Shown piece after piece: positions 22,878 through 35,249 of a DNA stretch of 64,000 bases (positions are counted from its first letter, which is position 1; every line of letters begins with the position of its first letter). The position numbers and the translations under genes were made by a program. The notes beneath the pieces were generated by a model that made no database searches, had not been told where the DNA came from, and saw only the letters and a list, made by a program, of their open reading frames with translations. The DNA comes from Spinacia oleracea (lineage: Eukaryota > Streptophyta > Magnoliopsida > Caryophyllales > Amaranthaceae). The stretch is from positions 111,759,157 to 111,823,156 of the forward strand of contig NC_079492.1 of assembly GCF_020520425.1 (NCBI RefSeq). Reading direction: 5' to 3'.

Positions 22878-23364
22878 GAATGCCGCCAAAAAGGACGGAA
22901 AGATGTCATCCTTTATTTATCTTGTATTGATGTACCTTCGTATGAATAGTACGATGTTTGGCATGTAGTGTTTGCTTGGAGGTTAAGACTTGATTTTGCG
23001 TCTAAAAACAAGCCGTTTCGGGTTTTGAATTTCGGTTTTACAAGACGAAGCCCGGCTTGCTCGGTTTTTTGGGTCGGCGCCCGAATTTGACTTTCCTTTA
23101 ATGATTTTGAGTGGAAAAGGCTTAGTAACACCAATGGAATGGTCTACTAGATGAGATTGTACTTGGATTTTGAAATTGGTTTTTGAAAATTATATTTTGT
23201 ACCGAGTTCCGGAAGGGGAACGGCCTCGGGAGTTGGATTTTGGATTTTGTATTTTGGAGATGTTCTTAGCAATTGGGATTTCCGCACGGAATTGCTCCAA
23301 CCGCCTAGTAAGGATAATGGTATCGTCATCATCCCAGAGGGGAGACACGATTTAGGTGTCTACA

Positions 23365-23896
23365 ATAGTTAAGTCGGTTACAAATCGGTTTGGATCCTGA
23401 ATTTTCCGGGTCAAACCAGTTCGGTTAGAGTTCGAAACAAGTGATTATTTCGTATCGGGTCAACGTCTGACTCCTCTAATCAATACTAAGACCACTCTTA
23501 TTTTCCCACTCTTAATATCTCTTCTTATCCACCTCATCACATCTCTTATTAAGAGTTTTCTACCAACATACCCAAGAAATAGCCTAACTTTTATACATTA
23601 ACTCTTAATACTTTTTTTTACATGATTTATATTTTTTTCTTCTTCAGAAAAATAGCTTAAAAGTATGCATAAATATACACCTTACCCCTTATTTAGAGGA
23701 CCCGTCTTAATAAACCTCTAAATAAGAGGAATCTAAGACATATCTCTTATTTATTAAGAGTTACCTCTTGTATTTTCTCTCTCCTTAAGAGGGGGCTAGG
23801 AGCTCCCTATAATTGATGCTCTCAAAGTTGGGTTCCTTGTGAACTAAACCAGTTTTTTTTATTGATTTGGGCAAATTAATTAATTAGTGGGATTTG
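23365..23896. other. Upstream region of the kinase remnant
   Basis: No coding region. CTCTTATTAAGAG-type short inverted repeats recur between 23490 and 23790 (for example TCTCTTATTAAGAG and TTATTTATTAAGAG). They could be a small decayed MITE, but I could not define matching ends. The start codon of the kinase follows at 23897. Confidence 0.35.
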
Positions 23897-25152
23897 ATGG
23901 GCATTTGTCTTGGTGCTCGAAGCAAGGCTGAAAGCCCTTCCTACACAGGTAAAAATAATACTTTCTCTCTCTCTTCCTCTGTAACTGAGTTCATTTCTTG
24001 GTTTTTCTGTGTTTATGGGATGATTATGTTGTTGTAGTTTCCTCACCCTTTCTAAACTTTCATGAATATATGTTAATTACTCCGTATTATTATTACAATC
24101 ACTTTTTATTTGTCCCTTTTTCCTTTTAATTTTTCTGGTCGTTCAAAGCTTCCTTTTCCCACAGGGTAAAGTTTGCATTTTTGGGTGAATTATGATAGGG
24201 TAAAAAGAGTTATTGGTTGTTCTATAATTATTTTAATATGCATGTGTTTTTGTGAACAATAACATATGAAGTTGTAAGATTAGGAAATGGTAATTAATGT
24301 ATGATTTTAAGAATCTATCTCCAGAGCTGATTAGGGATTTTGATTGTGTTTAGGGACAAAATCGAAATATGTTACTTTAAGGAAAAGGTATCTCTTTTTA
24401 AATGATGAACTTTATCCGACATGTAGTAAAGTCTCATCGGCGCCTTTGATATTGAGGAGTGAGGGTGAGATTTTGCAGTCCTCTAATTTAAAAAGTTTCT
24501 ACTTCTCTGAGCTCAAGGCAGCTACCAGGAACTTCTGTCCTGGTAGTGTGCTCGGGGAAAGCGATTTTGTGTCGGGTTTCGAAGGATGGATTGATGAGAA
24601 CTCGTATACTGCCACCAAGCCTGGTACGGACATGGTTATTGCCGTGAAGCGACTTAACCAAGAGAGATTACAAGGTCATAACGAATGGCCGGTAAGTTTC
24701 ATTCATTACTCATCTTTTAGTTACAAAGTCTAGGTATGCTTAATTAATTTTCCACAATTTATTGAATGAATGATACTTTGGAATAATAATGATTTTAAAG
24801 TATAAATCGCCATGGCCGGAAACAAGATATATCATACTACATGTATTAAGGATGTGTTGATATTAAGGCCTTGTTCTTTTGGACTTAAATATTACAATTA
24901 TCATATAACTATTATATGTAATTATTGTTATTAATTAATAATTATGATTATTGTAGTTATTATTTATTATTATGAGTATTGTTATAAATAATAACATTTT
25001 AATTATTAATATACAATTTTAAATATTATTGATATTATTAAAATTATCACTACTACAATATTGGTATATGCGCGAGTAAAATTGCAAAATATCGATGTAA
25101 ATATTTCTATATAAACATCATAAGTTCAACACAAATTTTATTATTATTTATT

Positions 25153-26023
25153 AGGAAATTTTGTGAAACACTACCTTAATGTTTGGACGTTTTGTGAATT
25201 ATACCTTATAAAAACTTTTTTATATTTTCGTACCTTATAAGTTTGATATAGTTTAGTAACACTACCTTGTCATAGAAAACGTTAAATCTCTCCGTTATGG
25301 GCCCCACCCCCAACGAATTTATTCCATTTCCCTTTCTCTCTTTCTCACTCTCTGTTTTGTCTCTCTTTTCTCAATATTTTTCCTCTCATTACCTACAATA
25401 ATCGGTGGATTTCCCTACATAATGTCCTCGATTAACATTAACTCTTTGTTTCTACTTTCACTAAATTCCTAAAGCCATACAATTCATCAAAAAAGCTCTG
25501 ACAAAAACGAAATTTGTACCAATATCAAGAATGTTCAAATTGGTAAAACCCAGTTTCGGATTGAACCTGTATTTCTTGTAATTTCTGAAATGGGAGCATT
25601 AATTGAGAAAAAAAATATATACAGACAAGATCGAGTAATAGGCCATATATTTCAAGATCAAAACTGGAAAATACCCACTTCGATTAACAAAGCAAAAAGA
25701 TTCATTTCCTTAAATGGGGTTATAATGATTGAGAAAGAGGAAAGAGATTGATAAATGAGATTGAGAAAGAGGAAAGAGATTGAGAAATGAAAGGAAAAAT
25801 ATTGAAAAAGAGAAATAGAACAGAGATCTAGAAAGAGAGAAAGAGAAATGGAATAAAGTCGTTGGGGTGGGGCCATAAACGGTGAGATTTAACGTTTTCT
25901 GTTACAAGGTAGTGTTACTAAAGCATATCAAACTTATAAGGTAGGAAAATATAAAAAAAGTTTTTATAAGGTAGTAATTCACAAAACGTCCAAACATTAA
26001 GGTAGTGTTTCACAAAATTTCCT
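25153..26023. mobile_element. MITE with ~165-bp terminal inverted repeats (871 bp)
   Basis: The left end AGGAAATTTTGTGAAACACT and the next 165 bases return in inverted order at the right end (26023 backwards), with few mismatches. Both copies include GGTAGTGTTACTAAA and a CCCCACCCC-containing end. ATTTATT flanks both sides (25146-25152 and 26024-26030), though AT-richness makes the true target duplication uncertain. Long terminal inverted repeats suggest a Mutator-derived non-autonomous element. It sits in the second intron of the kinase remnant and encodes nothing. Confidence 0.8.
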
Positions 26024-26027
26024 ATTT

Positions 26028-26073
26028 ATTATATATTATATATTATGTATTATATATTATATATTATATATTT

Positions 26074-26124
<51 letters not shown>

Positions 26125-26125
26125 T
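26028..26125. repeat. TATTATATAT and (AT)n microsatellite
   Basis: Irregular TATTATATATTATA followed by about 24 uninterrupted AT units at 26076-26122, just right of the MITE. Tyr/Ile open frames here are a by-product. Confidence 0.9.
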
Positions 26126-26879
26126 TTATCATTTATTATTTTATTATTCATTTATTTAGTATTTATTCAGTTCAAATCAGTTCAGTTCCGCCAAACAAAG
26201 TTGAGAAGAACAAGGTCTAAGTTACTTATATGGCTTCTCCATTTCTGGTTTTATAGGTGGAGGTGAACTATCTTGGGTAACTATATCATCCTAATATTGT
26301 GAAGTTGATAGGATATTGTGTGGAAGTTGAGCATTGTCTTCTAGTGTATGAATTCATGCCTAGGGGAAGCTTGGAGAACCATTTGTTTAGAAGTATGTTT
26401 TCCATGTTATGTTGAGATTAAAACTCAAGTAATACAGAAAAATAAGCAAGTATTGGTCTCTTTCGACATCATTTTGATCACTCTAATTATGTATTGTAGG
26501 AGGATCATACTTTCTGCCTCTTTCTTGGAACCTACGCATGAAAGTCGCTCTTGGAGCTGCAAAGGGCCCAGCCTTTCTTCACAGCGCTGAAACTAAAGTT
26601 ATATATCGGGATTTTAAGACTTCTAATGTCCTCCTTGACTTGGTAAGTAGCTATTAACTATAAATTTAACTTATACTTCTAAGACTTGCTTTCTTTCTTG
26701 TAAGTAGCATTTTGGATTAAGGAATGGATTATGATAGATATTTTAACCATTGATTACAGAACTACACTGCAAAGCTTTCAGATTTTGGATTGGCCAAGGA
26801 TGGGCCAACCGGTGATAAAAGTCATGCTCGCATTATGGGTACCTACGGATATGTAGCACCCGAGTATATATCCACATGT

Positions 26880-28092
26880 ATATTAGACGCACATGCCTCG
26901 GTGTTCATTTTCTTTTGCCCTTCTTCTTGTTTCTTTCCTTAATTATATGCCATATTTTTTCCTTGGAATTATTAGGTACCCTCTAACAAAAATAAGAGCA
27001 TGTCCTATTTGGAAAAATGGCATTCTTGAATAACTCTCAACTTTGGATCTTGCTCACCCCTACTTAGTTGTATACTAGTATTTTTTCTTCATGGAATACA
27101 ACCATGTCGTATTTGGACAAACGGACTTCTTGAATGGCTAGCTAGCTCCTTCAACCTTATATTGTTATGCATTTAATTTCATTGTTTTTCCTCAGCTTGT
27201 TAGAAGACTGATCCTATCCTTGCCATTTGGTTCTCCTTAGATGCAATTTGTTTGATGTGGTAGAGGTGAGAGTTTACCCCATATATAGGGCATAACCCCA
27301 TACTATGAATCCCATTACAATAAATAGAAATAGAACACTTGGTTTCCTTAATCTAGTTACAAGTGGAGTATATGTATGTTTGTAGCATTTCTACCACCGG
27401 AGGCTGGGCTTGGAGACGAAGCACAACAGAAAGCACTAAGAGGTTTATATTAGCAGTGTCGTTTCCTAGACCTTAGAACAACACATTCTATGCTTTGTGT
27501 TGGTTTATATACTGCAGTTTCGACCAATGATCAATGTCAAATTTTAAAACAAGTAACATTTCTTTTAAAACAAGTAATATTTCTTTTTTAAAAAAGTACC
27601 ATTATTTCAAAAAAAATGTATCATTTCTTCTTTTTTTTGTACTCTTAATACATTTTATAAAGTAAACATGAAAATATTAGTTTTCACAAAAAATTGACAT
27701 CCATTTTTTTTTTGTCTTTTTCCTATTTTGTCTTTTACTATGATATGCATTTGAAATACATATGTGATACACATTTGCAATACATATTAGATATGTATTG
27801 ACACTTCCACCTAGTTGTAGTGTGTCTAATGCATCAATGATTATTTGGTTTGAATGACAAAGTTGAATTTCCATGTGCTATTACATTTGACATAGAATCA
27901 CATACTAAAATAGTATGTCGTATAGTTTGTCCCATGCATCATTTTGTTGATCGTTGTGATGATATGTTTTTGGGTGGGACCCATCTCTATCCATTTCGGG
28001 GTTTCTCACTTGGAGTTGTGCCACCTTTTATTCTATTTCTTGCTTATGGTATGATGGGACACATACGCTTTTATTTTATTTTGGCAGTTTGG
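26880..28092. other. Downstream of the kinase remnant, no clear gene
   Basis: AT-rich. A possible relic of the missing last kinase exon is at about 27395-27530 (a Q-K-A-L-x-G-L-Y then C-x-F-L-D then Q-F-R-P-M reading, with stops and shifts); confidence is low. At 27720-27800 an ATACATATG/ATACATATT-type short repeat occurs. Nothing else is recognised. Confidence 0.4.
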
Positions 28093-28094
28093 TA

Positions 28095-28409
28095 CTCCCT
28101 CCGTCCCAACATTATTGTCTTGTTTGATTAAAAATACGAATTTTAAGAAAAGTGGAATATAGTGTATGGAAAATTGAAATATAGTACATTGATTTTGAAA
28201 AAGTTGAATATAGTACATCTAAAAAGGAATAAAGTACATGTGGAAGTGAAAATAGTACATGTAAAAAGGAATAAAGTACATTTTCTTTTTGTTTTGTGGT
28301 CCCAAGTGAGGGTAACATGGGAAATATTTCATGTTCAAATAAGGAAATAGGACTATAATTATGGGACGCCCGATTTAGAAAACAGGAATATATTTTGGGA
28401 CGGAGGGAG
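28095..28409. mobile_element. Stowaway-type MITE (315 bp)
   Basis: Ends CTCCCTCCGTCCCAAC and TTGGGACGGAGGGAG are perfect inverted repeats flanked on both sides by TA, the classic Tc1/mariner-derived Stowaway pattern. The interior is AT-rich with repeated AAAGTACAT/ATAGTACAT strings and no coding capacity. Confidence 0.92.
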
Positions 28410-28492
28410 TATTCCGTACACTTCTGGCAGTTTGGCAGTTTAGTATTGTTGTACGGAGTAGGTTGTTTTCTAAGGTACAATTAATTACCTAC

Positions 28493-29964
28493 TGTGAGGG
28501 GGTCAAAAAAGCACGAGGCTAATGCGTGACCTCGTCCCTCGTGGGCGTGACGTTTCTTTTTGTCAAATCAAGTGTAATTGGATTTCCTGTGAGTTTACAC
28601 CCAATTGACTAGTAGTATAGGAGTCGCCATTCAGTTTTTAACGACAATGAGAAAAACTGACAAACCCCGATTATCATGACATAAAGGGAGTGCAATTATG
28701 TTTGACCACGACGGCCATAGGTTCCCTTGTGATCCCTGGTGTGGGGATCTCTCAACGTACACCCGCAAGGTAGAGATTGAGGGTTCGGGGGACTGTAACT
28801 ACCGAGAGGAGTACTCGCTCTTCGATAACTCCAGAGGCAGGATATGCTTACTAGCTCAGCATAAATAATTGAAGGGACATGCGTTAACTATTAAACTAAT
28901 CTGAATTGATTTTAATAATATGCAACACATAATACTAGATCGATCTTGATTATCTTGTTTAGATTGATTTAAGGGACCTAGCATGATAGTTCAATTTCCC
29001 AAGATATTATCTTTATTAGGCGCGATAGAACAATCAGATTAATAGTTTAACAGTTTTATAAAAGGGCGAGGAAAGCGGTTAAATCATGCAAAGGGACACA
29101 TTACGACGCACCCTTGAAAGGTGCGTCACGGTTCTCAGAAAACTAACCACTTTGGCTTTGCTATTTCTCCTTTTATTTAACGAATCTCAAGTTTCCGGGC
29201 TTAATTCTTCAGCTACAAGGGACAGGATAAGTTCTGTTCGATTTTTGGATCGATTGCGACAGAACGCGGGATCAATTTCGCAACGTGAGGCTTAGGCTTA
29301 GGGGTTGGAGTCAATACTCAGAATATGAATTGTGTGTTGTGTTCACGTCGAATTTGGGGTTGTATTTATAGGGAAGAGTTCGTGGAAAGATAGAATTTTG
29401 GAGCTCTAATCCAAGAAGAATTAGGAGAGAACACGTACCCAGGTATTTTCAGCGCCCAGGGCTGGGCGCCGAAGATTTCGGCGCCCAGAGCCAGGCGTTG
29501 AAAATAGGGTTTGGGCCGTATTTCCTTGTCAGATTTGGACTCGTGGAATACGGAGTCTTTGAGACTTATCCGAGTCTTTTAGTGCGCATTAACTTTATGA
29601 CGAAATGCGTCTGGGCCCGTTACGAACTCTACGCTCGTTAGGATTTTAATTAATATGTAACTCTTATTTTCGAATTATACTAGGAATAGGATTCCTCTTG
29701 CAAATTCTATCTCTTTTAGGATTTATGTTGGAGTGCAACACCTAATTCTGACAGGTTTCTATCTTTTATGACTTGCCACTTTTAACAACTACCTATTATG
29801 GCAGTTACTATTTTAGCAGGTTTCTATAAATAACAGGTTCGGGTGAAATGAAAAGGGTGATCGAGATTCGTTATTTTATAGGAGATGCGTTGCCAAGTGG
29901 AGATTTTATGTTCTCATCATCGAACCTTCCCTTTCGGGAATGGGGACAAAAGTAGGTGTCTACA
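28493..29964 (-). repeat. 3' LTR of the 28.5-39.6 kb element (1472 bp)
   Basis: In minus sense it starts TGTAGACACCTACTTTTG at 29964 and ends CCCCCTCACA at 28493. It contains a two-palindrome GC module (29446-29505), a TATA box TATAAATA (29363-29370 on the minus strand) 75 bp downstream of it, and a ...TGCGTCACCTTTC... palindromic patch (GGTGCGTC/GACGCACC) near 29107-29128. A 69-residue plus-strand frame with a signal-like stretch at 29086 exists in both LTRs but looks fortuitous. Confidence 0.92.
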
Positions 29965-29985
29965 GTTAGCCCCCACTTTGACTGA
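29965..29985 (-). promoter_or_regulatory. Polypurine tract
   Basis: On the minus strand CAAAGTGGGGGCTAAC ends directly at the LTR start TGTAGACACC. This is where plus-strand DNA synthesis would be primed. The core GGGGGCTA recurs in the interior and in the unrelated Tat-type element at 42.76 kb. Confidence 0.75.
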
Positions 29986-30469
29986 GTCTCGGGATGAGAC
30001 GATGGTCAAAGTACTGGACGGAGTGCGTCACACAAGCCATAGTGTATGTGACTTGTTTTGCGAGGGTCTCACGAGCCCCCGAGTGATAACATTTGACTTA
30101 AGGGTCATCACTTGAAGTGTCGACATATCCCTCACGTGTCATTGGGATTTGTCAACGGATAGTATAGAAACTCCCTCACTTTGTCATTGGAAGTATCTAA
30201 AGATGTGTAGAAACTCCCTCACTTTGTCATTGGAAGTAGCTACAGATGTTTTCGAAATCAAAGCTATAAAGTGTAATTGGGCCTGGCCAAGCCCAATCAC
30301 GAGGTAAAACGTTTTTAAAGATTCTCATTTTCAGGGTTAACTAAACGAGAAAACCCCCTTGTTTTTGTAAAACGAAGGAAAATCCAGCACATCGCTCTTT
30401 TTTGGAAAAAACGGAAAACCAATCCTTTAATTTTTGGAAAAGGGAAAACCAGAAAAAAGTTATCGCTGC

Positions 30470-30965
30470 AGCGACTAAGGACCTGCGCGGTTAGTGGCGC
30501 AGACCCCGCCGGCTAAAGATGGCGAGCCTGTCCGCTAAGGGTGGACGCCCCGTACGATAGAAGTGGACGAATCTGTTTTGAAGTTTGTTTTTTTTTTTGA
30601 AAATAAGGATCTACGCGGTTTGTGACGTAGACCCCGCCGGCTAAAGATGGCGAGCCTGTCCGCTAAGGGTGGACACCCCGTCCGATAGAAGTGGACGAGT
30701 CTGTTTTGAAGTTCGTTTGTTTTTTTTGAAAATAAGGACCTACGCGGTTTGTGACGTAGACCTCGCCGGCTAAAGATGGCGAGCCTAATTTGAATTTGAA
30801 GATTTTATTTTTCCAAAACTAAGGACCTGCGCGGCTAGTGACGCAGACCCCGCCCGCTGAAGGTGGGCGAGCCCTGTCCGCTGAGGGTGGACGTCCCTGA
30901 ATTCGTTTTTCTTTTTGATTTGGAACTCGCGTGGTTCATGGCGCGATCTTGCCCGATTGAGGTGG
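30470..30965. repeat. ~128-bp tandem repeat, four to five units
   Basis: Units start AAGGACCTGCGCGG (30476), AAGGATCTACGCGG (30605), AAGGACCTACGCGG (30734) and AAGGACCTGCGCGG (30822), with a diverged fifth at about 30925. Each contains CCCCGCCGGCTAAAGATGGC and GTCCGCTAAGGGTGGAC, the latter an imperfect palindrome, followed by a T-rich spacer. Located in the 3' untranslated part (minus sense), where Tat/Ogre elements often carry satellites. Confidence 0.85.
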
Positions 30966-33900
30966 GCAAGTCCCTATCGTGATTTCTTTTGAGAATTTCT
31001 TTTATTCATTCTTGTAAGAGCGAATTCTTTCGAGGGATGCTCGGATTTAGTTGTAACCTGAATGTGGGTTGACAACGTGTTTAGATGGACCATTGTCTCG
31101 TGGTCATCACCTTTTCATGGTTTTGAGCCAGTCTTTTCGGCTCAATTTTGCCACTACCTGGGTCCTTGATTAGGGGACTATGTATAAGTATCAACGGCGA
31201 CCTTTGTCTTGAGGTCGTAAACTGGTTTTATTTTTTGAGACATCCAAACACGGGGCTTCGTACAGCGTAGTCTGGGAATATTGTTTTCAGTTTGCATAAT
31301 ATATATTTTCCTTCGAGCCCCCAAGCACTCGTGCTTGACGGTCATCTCTTGTCAAAGAGGTTCCTTGGGGATAAGCATTTTGTAATGTCCTTGATCGTGT
31401 TTGGGATCGTGCTCATAAGTATGATCGATCTTTGTAGTGGTGTGCTACTCCTAACAAAGCCGTGAGGTGCGACTTTCAGTAAAGAAATCGGCAATTTTTG
31501 GGTCGAATGGATACGGCAGGTCCAAATAGAAGTCAGGGGCCTTTTCTGGGTCTGGGCTCATTTTCGGCGCCCAGGCCTGGGCGTTAAAGATTTCGGCGCC
31601 CAGCTCTTGGCACTGAAAATGACTTCTGGGCAGGTTTCTTGATGACACAGTTGGCCTCTTGTTCGTTCGTTCTCTTTTTTTTCTTTTCGTCTAGAGATTC
31701 TATTTTTGGAACGAACCGTTCATTTGAGATCACCGTTGATTGGTGAATAACAATTATTTCTCGAGAAACCGTAGCCTAATAGTGGATCAACGGTGTTTAT
31801 TTTTCCTTATTCGTTCTTCATTTCTTGGCTTAGAACGATTGTGGGATTCATCTTCAACGCCCAAAGTCAGGCGTGGGATTTGGCGTCGGTGTTGATTATT
31901 GGGAAGGATCTGCCTCTTTTCCGTTTGCTTATTTCACTTGGAGATTCTACGTATTCTCTTCTCTTTTGTTTTTCTTTATTTTTGGAACGTAGAATTTTAT
32001 TAGAGATCACAATGAGCTCAGTGATCGTGATGATTTCTCGAGAAGCCGTAGCCGATTGGTGGACTACGGTGTTTGTGGCTTTGGGGCGATTATTTAAAGG
32101 AACTGTTGCTCTTAAGGTGTACAGTTATTGCAATAGTTGGGCGAGTCTATATGGCCCGAGGAACATACCTTGAGGCGTGACTTTGATCGCTCTTGTATAT
32201 ATTTTTCCTTTTGAACGCGTTCGTGAATGTTCGATACTCAGAATGATGATATATATGTGCGAACGAGCGTTCATAGAATGGCCGTTGTGTGCGGTCCATT
32301 AATCAGTCTGCTTGAATCATTTTTATTATTTTTTTGTTTTTGAGCAATGACTGATTTTGAATAGTTTGCTTAGAAGCTTGATAGGGTTCAGGCCCATTCA
32401 TGAAGTGGGCTCAAGCATCGTGCCCTTTCGATCGTTCACACATTTGCTTCGATATTTTTTTTATTTTTCTATGGTCGTTTCGTAGGTTGGAGCCCCCAAG
32501 TATGCATGTCGGGATGCTTCCTTTCGGCGTACGATTTTTGTAGGTTCTTTCGAGAAAGATGCCTTGGGGTTCCGCTCGTGTAGGTGCGAGCCATCCATTC
32601 CGTGGTAGGTAATATTTTCCTACCTTTAATCCTTAATGTTGAAGTCGTGTGGCTCGCATTTTGAATTTGGGCGATAAGTAGTCTTTGCCTCTTTTACACA
32701 TGCTCTTGGTCGTGCCCGCATTAGTGCGATATGCCTTACTCTTTTTTTTAGACTTGTACCGTGGGATGGTTGAACTTATGGTGCGACGTAGGCTTGTGTG
32801 GCCTAACGGCGTGTCTTAGAACATTCCTCCAGGTGTTGGGATATCATTATTATTTTTTTGCGTTGGATTACTTCATCGCGCCTCGTTCAGGTGCTCGAAC
32901 AAGTGTAGCACCTTCTGCGTGGGTGTGCACGACTTATTACTTCGTTCGATGCGAGGATTCATAGATGTTTCTTTCTTGTTTTTATATCTGGGCAAAATTC
33001 GGCAAGCGGAGAGAATCAGCGCCCAGGCTGGGGCGTTAAAGATATCGGCGCCCAGCTCTGGGCGTTGAAAATGATTTCTGGGCAGAATTTGACAGTTTTT
33101 ATCCTTGATTTTTCTTTCGCTTTTGCTTTGGAACGACGTAGACTGTGTAACGGGCGCTTGTAGGGCGAGCGTTATGTGCAGTAGTTTGATCGGAGTTTTG
33201 GTGACTCGCGATTTTCAGTTACCCTTGATAGTGGGGTGACTTTATATATTCTAAGTAGTGCTTTAGAATTTGGGAGGGGTTGTAGTCATTCTAGGGTTCG
33301 TTTTACACGATTAAAGCTTAGGATTGTGCCCCTATGACGTGTGTATAGCATTAGCGTCGAGAATTTGCGATAAAATTGTCATTTCGAGCATTTTTAGAGT
33401 GTTTTTCTCAAGCCCCCAATTGTAGCTACGGGATTGGCTTGGTGCTATAATGCTTGGCATACGTTTTAATGCATTCATGGTGACATGGATCATGAATAGT
33501 TTGAACCAGACTCGTTTAGTGCGAGGTACGTTCGAGTAGTGATTTGCTACTACTCTTGTAAATGTCGTATTGTGCGACATTGCCATGGTCAAGGTAGCCA
33601 CATGTTGAAGTGTGCCTTGACCAAAAGCTAGGTGCCCTTCTTTACCCATAATCATATTTAGAAATCTTTTTGACTCACTTGCAACATCGAGATAAACGCA
33701 TACTTTAGCTTAAACCAACGACACTTTATTATGTTCGAAGAAGTCTTTGAAAATTATTTGAAATCCGAGTCCTACTATGTACAATCCGAGGTGTCCTAAG
33801 TAAATTGACTTATAGAAGGGTTCGTACAGGATTACATGAGTGAATCAAAATACTGTTACGATTTTTGAAATGCTGTCTAAGGATTTGCTGGAAGCTAGCG

Positions 33901-35249
33901 TGCAGGCGTCAAGGTATTACTTGTGCCCGTGTGGCACATGCTTTAGGTTTTTAGGGCCATCTTTTCCAGAATTGCGGGAATATACTTAGTTCTTTCCCTA
34001 GCTCTTTCATTTCAATTTTTTAGCCCCCAGTTGCTATTATGTCTTCCCATTAATGATGCTTTCAGATTTCGATTTTAGATGCCCGTGTCATATGTCTGAG
34101 TAGGGTGAGCCTTGGTTAAGTGCCAAGTCCTATTGACAATGTCTGATTTTTTTAAAGGGGATTCGCAAGCATTTGAATTACCATGAACGGATACCCTGAG
34201 TTCGAAGGAACGATGGGGCGATGCCGTAGAACAATCCTCTTTGTTGCAAGTTTACTGCCTTTACTACTTGTTGGCGATTATGACTGTGTCTAGTGGTGAA
34301 AGAAGGTCTTTAAGTGAGTTAGTTCGCTTTAAGGAGGGTCAAGTCGAGTACTTTAGAGGTCATGGACTCTTGCTCTAGCCCCCATTCAATTGAGGCAAAG
34401 AGATTTTTGAGTCTTGGCTAAGTGCCTAGGAGTGTGAGTGCTCCTTCTGGCAAGGGTATGTGCCCCTATTATTTTTCGATGTGTGCTTATTTTTGCATCT
34501 TGATGACTTGGATTCTTCCTTTGACTAAAAAATTTTCTCTCGACTTGGATTGCAAGTAATTAAATTTAAATAAGGGACTTTTATTTTTTATTCTTGTTAT
34601 TCTATAGGCTTTAATATTTTTGCGAATTGGTTGGACCGAATCATGGATTGCCTACGTATCCGCCTTAAATAGATTTAATTTGGAATCAGGTCTTGCGTAG
34701 TTCTTAGCCAGAAAATGGTTTCTTAGAATGCCGATTTTAAACAAGTACGTTCGAGTGGACTCGTTATGTTTGAAAAAGGGTGAAATAAGTGTACGAAAAT
34801 TTTGGAGCGCGTGTATTTTGCGTATTTTATACGATCTTCTACCCCCCAAGTGTTCGTTATTCTTCCGTATGTATATAGGAAAATATACGAACACTTTTAA
34901 GAATTGGGAGTTGAAAGCAAGAACTGCGCCCAGGGCTCGGCGCTATTATTTTCGGCGCCCAGGTCTGGGCGTTGAAAGCGTGTTCTGGGCTGCCTTTTTG
35001 CCCTGCTCCTTTTCGTTTTGTGCCAAATATTTGCGATTTTGTGCGCTAAATGCTTCTTTTCCTCTTTTGTGCGCTTTGCAAAGTTGTTTTTTTTATTATT
35101 TATTTATTTTTTGTATTATTATTTTTAATTTTTTTTTATTACGTGAAGCGTAGAACGTACTCTTCATTTGTTTTTTTTATTCGTGACTCAAGACGGCTTG
35201 AAAGACGGGTCGAATGAGATAGGATAATTTGTATAGGTATTAGTCAAGC
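30966..35249 (-). mobile_element. Non-coding interior of the Ogre-like element, left part
   Basis: No reading frame with family signatures. It carries GC palindromic modules at 31561-31620, 33014-33072 and 34926-34978, a degenerate one near 31854, and minus-strand purine runs (GGGGGCT) at about 31316, 32494, 33412, 34023 and 34380. A TTGGACCGAATCATGGATTG block at about 34632 matches the element at 10.4 kb. Frames such as 31793-32173 show no recognisable domain. Confidence 0.6.

Larger units (their letters stand above)
21228..23364 (-). mobile_element. Ogre-like 5' LTR (2137 bp)
   Basis: Minus strand: begins TGTAGACACCTAAATCG at 23364 and ends ...CCCCTACA at 21228, followed by the primer site. 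It shares the TGTAGACACCTA start with the LTRs at 28.5, 38.2 and 48.7 kb, but the rest is different. A minus-strand TATA box (TATAAAAAC at 22793-22800) lies directly downstream of a GC-rich palindromic island. In the transcribed part (22170-21775) are simple repeats. It is the 5' LTR of the element whose gag and RT lie at 18.5-14.2 kb. The 3' LTR is missing because the left half is cut off by the copia-like insertion. Confidence 0.8.
23897..26878 (+). pseudogene. RLCK-VII (PBL/APK1-like) receptor-like cytoplasmic kinase, broken
   Basis: Five exons can be joined by GT-AG introns: 23897-23948, 24354-24691, 26257-26392, 26500-26642 and 26760-about 26878. Exon 1 starts M-G-I-C-L, the myristoylation/palmitoylation motif that anchors these kinases to the plasma membrane. 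Exon 2 has S-E-G-E-I-L-Q-S-S-N-L-K-S-F, F-S-E-L-K-A-A-T-R-N-F and the catalytic Lys in V-I-A-V-K-R-L-N. Exon 3 has [11 protein letters not shown] and [15 protein letters not shown]. Exon 4 has [14 protein letters not shown]. Exon 5 has D-F-G-L-A-K and [10 protein letters not shown]. Family members act in immune and growth signalling. It is dead: TAA replaces the Gln codon after Y-L-G in exon 3, the glycine loop is altered (G-E-S-D-F-V-S), and the last exon is missing. A faint echo of its Q-F-R-P-M phrase is at about 27513. Confidence 0.88.

Noticed and set aside
26005-26266. Tyr/Ile-rich frames
   Set aside because: Products of the (AT)n microsatellite.
29086-29295. 69-residue plus-strand frame with a signal-peptide-like stretch, present again at 38751
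   Set aside because: It lies in both LTRs because they are copies, runs against the element, and the solo LTR at 49.3 kb does not keep it. No family resemblance.
31793-32173. 126-residue plus-strand frame in the non-coding element
   Set aside because: No domain resemblance; hydrophobic Phe/Leu composition from T-rich DNA.
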